From positions 186,001 through 250,000 of the forward strand of contig JAGYXB010001335.1 of NCBI GenBank assembly GCA_022495005.1: a DNA stretch of 64,000 nucleotides. Reading direction: 5' to 3'. The notes beneath the pieces are model-generated. The model searched no databases, was not told the DNA's origin, and worked only from the letters and a program-made list of their open reading frames with translations. A program made the position numbers and the translations under genes. The DNA comes from Rhyacophila brunnea (taxonomy: Eukaryota; Arthropoda; Insecta; Trichoptera; Rhyacophilidae). Shown here one piece after another: positions 58,118-64,000 of this stretch (positions are counted from its first letter, which is position 1; every line of letters begins with the position of its first letter).

Positions 58118-58660
58118 TTTTATGGGTGACTGGAAATTGAGAGACTGTGAGACTAGCATGTCGCGTCTCCTCGGTTTCAGTTGCAGACGTTTTGAAACTG
58201 AGAGAATCCAGTCTTGCCGTCAGCGAGCCGCCATTTAAATCATTAGCTAGATACTGGAGTTTCAGTCTCGTCTTTTTTGAGTATTCGCGTGAGCGGATGG
58301 CCTAAATTCAGATATTCTTCTACTTCTACACTATTTAAAATATATATATAATATATACTCTTGTATTGAATGTGCATGGTGTTTTCTTAATATAAGTACA
58401 TCTCTGATACTTATTTTACGTTCTTCTGTTTTATATTATTATCGCGAGTTGCATTTATTATATCATAATAACACGTCTAGTCGTTTGAACTTCTGATTTT
58501 ATGAACTCCCGGAAGTGTAAGTCCATTCGAATTTTACTGCAGTTCGTGGAGCTATTGCGTAACTTCACGCTGTTTATCATTTTCGTAAATACAGTGTGGC
58601 ACAACTGAGATCGATGGATGTAAAACATAAATAACTTTTTCATTATATCTTTTGAAACCA
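58118..58660. other. Spacer
   Basis: No gene recognised. TA-rich simple sequence at about 58339-58360. Confidence 0.45.
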
Positions 58661-58665
58661 TTTAA

Positions 58666-59042
58666 GGCTATACCTCAACTGAGGCATGGTCTAAAAAGAT
58701 CGTAACTATGCGACGCGCGGATTGTGCAAACGACGCGTGAAAACATAAATTGTCAATAATATATATAAATAAAAAATTCAACATGCGTCCATTCAATGTT
58801 ACGTTTATTATTATATTAGTAATAATAATAATATATTCATTGAAATGATTCTTTTTCGAGTAAATGGGTAACGTTTTTTCAGTAATTTTTACATGATTTA
58901 AGAATATATTCCTCCCGACGCCATCACAAAACAAATTGACGTGCTCACAGGTCGACTATCGCTCTCCGAGTGGCAACTAGTGCGAAATTACGTCCCACCT
59001 ATTGTTGAAAATTATTTTCCGTTTCACTGATGTACCTATGTT
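58666..59042 (+). mobile_element. Family A TTAA-like element, copy 4
   Basis: TTAA (58662-58665) precedes GGCTATACCTCAACTGAGGC. The right end decays to GTACCTATGTTC before TTAA (59043-59046), consistent with a 4-bp TTAA duplication. Confidence 0.8.
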
Positions 59043-59046
59043 CTTA

Positions 59047-59630
59047 ATATTAGGTTTGTAAAATACATCGGGAGTTGTAAGTTGTTGAAAGTAACTTCTT
59101 TAACGACAAAATTAGCTATATATGTTATGGAGTCCATAGACTAAAATATAATGTAAACTCTTCCGCGATCATAAATGTACGCCCAACATATTTGCGTTGC
59201 ATTTTCGGACACCGTTCGAAGCATCGTGCTTACTTTTCAAGCTATTTCGCGTTTTTAGGCAAATTTTCATATATTAGGATCCTGGTTGTTTCAAAAATTG
59301 GGCTCCTGATTGTTGAAACAATATGCTAAGATTATTCTTGACTGCCGAACGCAATCGGTTATGGTTTCTGGATGACCTTCGTCATATAATGTTTCAGACT
59401 CTCACACTTTGTTTGTTATCGTAGCGGTTTTTGGATTGTCACCGCTTTACTACTTTCCTCGTATTCACACACCTTACAGTACACATCAATACATAATCTC
59501 TTGAAACTGACATCTTCAATGAACCCGAAACGTCGAGAAAACGGAGAGACAACCCAAAAATCTATTACGTCCCTCGTCATTTTCGAATAATATAGGCAGA
59601 TAGTTCTTCAACCACTACGCTGCATTAAAC
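59047..59630. other. AT-rich spacer
   Basis: No gene or recognised repeat seen. Confidence 0.45.
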
Positions 59631-59780
59631 CAGTGACGTCCCTAGACAAAATGCCGCCACATTTTTTATACAGTACTTTTTATCATCCTTTCATGACTCC
59701 AATATCTAAGAAATGTGTTGTATGGATACATTACTAACAAGATATATACCACTAAATCTAATTTAAATGCCATCTCTCAT
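59631..59780 (+). repeat. CAGTGACGTC hAT family, left half
   Basis: CAGTGACGTCCCTAGACAAA and TATCATCCTTTCATGACTCC onward match the first ~150 bp of 61098-61561. The right end is missing. Confidence 0.7.
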
Positions 59781-60009
59781 TCAATAGTGAATAGACTATA
59801 TTGTGAGTCTACAGTTTCAGATAGGTATGTTTAAAAATACACTTGACAACTTCAAAAACTCACGAGTGACTGGTAAATACATTTGGATAAATTTTAAATT
59901 AGGTATGCACGAGTCATTGTTGTTCACCAAGAACGTGACATCCAAAGACAACGGAAGTTAACTAGACATCGCGACTCCGACAAAAAAATCCTGTTAAAAC
60001 TTTTATAGT

Positions 60010-60056
60010 ACCTACTGAAAATTATTTGCCGTTTCACTGATGTATCGTCTTAATAA
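60010..60056 (+). repeat. Solo right end of family A
   Basis: TGAAAATTATTTGCCGTTTC followed by ACTGATGTATCGTCTTAA is the terminal 45 bp of family A without the rest. Confidence 0.65.
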
Positions 60057-60355
60057 TTATTAGTCTCAGTTGGGCCACCCCGTACAAACATTTCACATAT
60101 TTCATGTACTGCTATAAATGTATACAATGTGTCACTGTAAATGTATACAATGTGTCAATAAAAAATACAGATAGTGTTGATGATTGTGTTTTAAAACGAT
60201 ATATGGTTCCGCATGTTAATTTCTTCAATCGTTCTATAATATGGTATATCTATATATTATATTTTCTTTAAGCTATAAATTTAATGTAATATATTATTTC
60301 TAGGAGCATCCGTGCTCCTTGATTCGTCCGTAATATCACTCTTCACAGAGACTAA

Positions 60356-60895
60356 GGCGTAAAACCCACTTAACGCAGCAAGTAGGGCTCTCGCGCAAAA
60401 TTTCACAAGTGGCGCGTAAATCATCGAAAATACAACGTTATCAAATACGCCAGCGCACACTGGATTTGACGTCGCATTGTGCCCGCCTGCCCCATGAGTC
60501 ATCGTTTTTTGGCTTCTCAGCGATACGAATTAACGAAAATACAACGTAGTCCATTCATTGTACACGGCGAGCAAAATCACGCTCCTGGAAGCGTCGTCGA
60601 TAGACGGGCGAGAAGCCATTATTTAATAACGGTGAACTCTTTGTTTAGTTCTTGCGTGTCCGATATTTCGCTGGTATAATGTTCCCTGGTATAATGATGT
60701 CATCGTGAATATTAATTACAAGCCCCGAGAAATTTAATAATATTTTTATTGCTTTGTTATGAGAGACGCTGATAATAATAATTATTTTGTGCTCCTTGAG
60801 CCCCTTATTACATAGGTGAATGGTAATGCGCGGGTGGGAGGGGGGGCCTACTTCGTAGAGAGCGCACCGAGCGCCGCGTTGGTGGGCTTTATGCC
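60356..60895 (+). mobile_element. TAA-flanked TIR element, family T, copy 2
   Basis: Left GGCGTAAAACCCACTTAACG, right GTGGGCTTTATGCC, with TAA on both sides (60353-60355, 60896-60898). A 15-bp local duplication CTGGTATAATG..CTGGTATAATG lies near 60672-60697. Confidence 0.8.
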
Positions 60896-60898
60896 TAA

Positions 60899-61089
60899 GA
60901 CCTGGGAAAGCATCCGCGACCATGCCATAAAGCTGTTGTACATCATACCCACAAGTTGCGAACCTTTCTACACGTAAAATATGTAATCCAGAATAAAGGA
61001 CGATACTATTTTTAGCTCAACTTTCATCAAAAAAATTCATCAAAATTGCCCATTTATTAGGTTTTCCATCAACCGAGACATTTTACGTG
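60899..61089. other. Short spacer
   Basis: No gene seen. Confidence 0.4.
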
Positions 61090-61097
61090 CCAATGAA

Positions 61098-61561
61098 CAG
61101 TGACGTCGCTAGACAAAATAGACATATTTTTTATCATCCTTTCGTGACTTCAATATCTAAGAAATGTGTTGTATCGATGTATCTATAGTCTAAGGTTGTA
61201 TCGATACATTACTAACAAAATATATACCACTAAAACATACAAAATTAAATTTAGATGTAAAAAGTGAACAATTATGATATCGGTAATTAAGTTAGACTCC
61301 CAAATCACCAGAGTCTGAGGCCTTACTTGGTTGATATTTCTGACACATTTGGTTTGTACCATTTTTATCAAGATACAGTTATTGTTTTCATGCCATTTTT
61401 ACTATGCTATTATTGTACAACGTAAACAAATAATTTTAGCTATTTCTATATAAGTAACATATTTCTATATATTCCAAATGATTCTTCTCGATTCGCCGCC
61501 CTTCGAGTAACTGTCGCCCCCAAGCGACGCTCAATCTGCCTACCCCCACTGGACGTCACTG
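61098..61561 (+). mobile_element. hAT-type MITE, CAGTGACGTC family, complete
   Basis: Termini CAGTGACGTCGCTAGAC and CACTGGACGTCACTG, with perfect 8-bp target duplication CCAATGAA (61090-61097, 61562-61569). No ORF. Confidence 0.9.
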
Positions 61562-61569
61562 CCAATGAA

Positions 61570-63640
61570 TGTACAATTCTCTCGCTTACCTCAGTAAATA
61601 TAATCAAAACTACAAAATAATCTTAAACTTTTTAAATTTCGCATGTGGAACCGACAAGGATTCTTGCCGACTTTTGCAATAATTTACTACCTTTGTAAAC
61701 GATGATTTTCTTTGTCTATATTAACATTATGAACTTCAAAACAATATAGGTAACAGAAATCGCTTTGACTCCAAAGACACCATCTATGTTACTCTGCAGG
61801 CCTATTCTAACATATCATTTAACATCCAAAAAGAGTTAATTGTGATAAATATATCACATTTATCACTTTACGTATTCTGGCGGTTAATTATGTAAAAAAG
61901 TTAACCGTCTGAACTGTCAAAAGGTGATATTTTTAACAGCCTCTTGGACGTGCTAACTCTGAGAACGAAACAGAGTACGTCAATTTTACATATGTATTGA
62001 GAATTGAGATTTTGTGTCAATACAAAATTCTTGTGTGCGGCACATTACCGACTAGATAGCGCTAGTTCGGCTTTATCCGTTTGTGTACGGTCTTATCCGC
62101 TTGGGTTCGGCATCATGAACATATCCGAATTTGACCGATATGTCGACTAACCTAAATTTTCGCCGTATTATGAATCGGAGATAGCCGCCGATGTTTTGTT
62201 TATAGAATGCTTTCCGTGTTAATTTGGACCAATGAAAATAACGTAAACGTGATAACCGATAAGAATAGACCTGCTGACATTAATTTACAAAAAACCCTTA
62301 TAACAATGCTGTGTTATCGTAAACTCAAAAAAGTGGAGATTTTTTCCATGTTATGCTTCAATTTATTATTCTTTAATCATTTTATTACTGTATTATTTGT
62401 GCCTCTTAATACTTTTGTGTGACTTGAGTCAACAGCTCAGTACAAAAAAAAAACAAATGTTACATGAACACAAGCAAATCCTTCAATATAGATATTATAT
62501 AAATACTATATAATTATCACAACTATTTTTATACTGAATACGCTGTATTCTAAACTTTTCCATATCACTCATATTATAGATACTAAGTATTATCTATGAT
62601 TCAAACGGATCCCTGTGAATTTCATGAACATTGAATGATCTATCATTACGGTGACCATACACCCTTTATTATGAAGGGTAGTTCTTTATTTTTCGACGTT
62701 GTTTTTTTAAATTATTTTTTAATGACAAAAACCCTTTTTGCAATTGATTTTTATTTAATATTTTTTTATTTTATCGCAAAATGAGCGATAAAACAACCAA
62801 AAATACAAATACAGAGATACAGTTTTTTGTGTTTTTATGACGTGTTGAGTTGAACTGTTTTGATTGTATTAGAAAACACACCACCTTTTAAATGTATTTT
62901 CCCTGATGTGTGCTATTTTACGTATGTATGTGGTAGTTACATTTTGCGCTTATCAGCATGCATTGCATTTAAATATTTTTCGTCAATGTGTCATTTTTAT
63001 ATTTTTAAGATAAAATCTTATGGTTGTCTATCTGCATACATCGCATTTAAAGGTTTTTACACGATTTTATGCGTTTTTAAGTGACGAAGCTTTTACTTTA
63101 TTGAATTAACATGAATTACATGAATCTATAATAATTTACACGTCGTTTTAATAATTCCAGAAACTATTACACATACACAAATCAAAATCTTTGTCAACCC
63201 GTCAATTCACTTTATATAAATAAAATTCGCAGATAACATACTACACCGCATTATGACTACAGAATTGTTGTTTTAATCATTGAACTGTAACTCATGTAGG
63301 TATTAAATTAGTGGCAGAACACTTCTCAGAAGCGCGTATGTGGGTTGAGTCACATATCTGCAAGGCTATTCCAACAAGTTAACACGACGATAACACGTTT
63401 CTGTTATTTCTTTCATCCGAAATAACGCAAACATCGCTCGGGTCAATTCTGTATATGTACAGAGCGATTATCTAAATTACAAGTTTTTTTTTCTTTTTTG
63501 GAAATTTGGAAGCAATTGAGCTCTTCTCTGAATGGAAGGCTATTCTGCTTTACAATGGTTTAGAAAAGTATACACACATACACTTTTTTAACTACATACA
63601 TAAATAGTTGCATTATTAATAATACAGAATTACATTTTTG
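61570..63640. other. AT-rich spacer with degenerate duplication
   Basis: No gene recognised. Within 62945-63080 a ~65 bp unit (ATCAGCATGCATTGCATTTAAA.. and ATCTGCATACATCGCATTTAAA) occurs twice. Small frames at 62207-62422 and 62860-63084 are unassigned. Confidence 0.4.
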
Positions 63641-63645
63641 TTACA

Positions 63646-63940
63646 CTACACACTAGAGACATTTACGTTACATTTTTGGAGTAATTCATGTACAATTTTC
63701 ATAACTGAAATATTAAGTTTTGCCAGGAACGAATTAATCGTGAAAGGAGGGTATAACCTGCATTTTCCCAATTTATTCATTAACACCTCTCTCTCCGTCA
63801 TAGGCATCACATTGCCAGACAATGTGGTTAAGATCTTGAGTGGGATGTTCACACTGACACTGAGGGCTATCTACCACTTTAATGATTCGTTGAGACTGTA
63901 GTGCCCTGACATACAACTCGCTGACACACGTTGTGCCAGT
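63646..63940 (-). pseudogene. LINE ORF2 C-terminus with frameshift
   Basis: Minus strand: VVDSPQCQCEHPTQDLNHIV then WQCDAYDGER, a one-base shift, then LMNKLGKCRLYPPFTI, NSFLAKLNISVMK and LLQKCNVNV. The CxC...QD.NH..W.C zinc-knuckle-like motif and the following PP.SI..LL...N tail are those of a Jockey/R1-like LINE ORF2 terminus. The remainder is missing. Confidence 0.75.
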
Positions 63941-63964
63941 GTTTTACTGTTGTATTTATGTATG

Positions 63965-64000
63965 GCGTATATATATATAATATATAAAAGAATATATATT
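63965..64000. repeat. TA-rich simple repeat
   Basis: TATATATATAATATATAAAA-type sequence at the window edge. Confidence 0.6.

Noticed and set aside
1..64000. CRISPR array, bacterial operon, phage or viral gene cluster
   Set aside because: No regularly spaced short repeats, no dense same-strand coding and no viral gene signature seen; the sequence is eukaryotic repeat-rich DNA.

Overview
The window reads as eukaryotic, AT-rich, non-coding DNA from an insect. Three things support this: a first exon with the N-terminus of an insect alpha-PS type integrin, a stretch of CCTAA/TTAGG telomere-type repeat inside a foldback element, and a very dense load of hAT, Tc1/mariner, TTA/TAA-target and LINE remnants. 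I cannot fix the order. Base composition and motif style would suit a hemipteran or similar genome, but that is a weak inference. There is no bacterial-style gene, operon, rRNA or CRISPR array.

The only host coding sequence I recognise is an exon at 743-924 (+). It encodes a signal peptide followed by the start of an integrin alpha beta-propeller and ends at a GT donor in phase 2. I found no further integrin exon, so much of the remaining 63 kb on this strand may be first intron; this is inference. Three other open stretches with plausible splice or secretion signals (1030-1207 +, 5769-6006 -, 51659-51850 +) and one weaker one (25378-25575 +) are listed at low confidence.

The rest is a layered record of transposition. 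Several families have perfect or near-perfect 8-bp target duplications (hAT type): CAGSGCTCGAAAT, TAGGGATTGCAATACC, TAGAGTTGGG, CAGGGGTAGTCAACC, CAGTGTTGCCA, CAGTGACGTC and CAGGGGCGGGCAAACT. The last contains a broken hAT transposase reading frame. TA-flanked elements (pogo/mariner-like) occur twice as a 551-595 bp form and twice as a 396 bp form. TTA/TAA-flanked palindromes (PIF/Harbinger-like) and TTAA-like flanked elements make up most of the rest. Seven LINE 3' tails (six on the minus strand), one tRNA-derived SINE with target duplication and several tRNA-like heads complete the set. Nesting is common: hAT in a TTAA-like element, hAT in hAT, and a ~290 bp repeat inside the hAT transposase gene.

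I did not find a new functional system. The most unusual structures are the foldback element with a telomeric core (47480-47708), the hAT elements that keep only the transposase C-terminal domain (3660-4279, 9017-9526), a hAT copy that has lost one terminus but keeps a perfect target duplication (36097-36733), the head-to-head tRNA-like modules (23165-23410), and a short family that repeatedly occurs as close tandem pairs. All coordinates of degenerate repeats are approximate, and all were read by eye.
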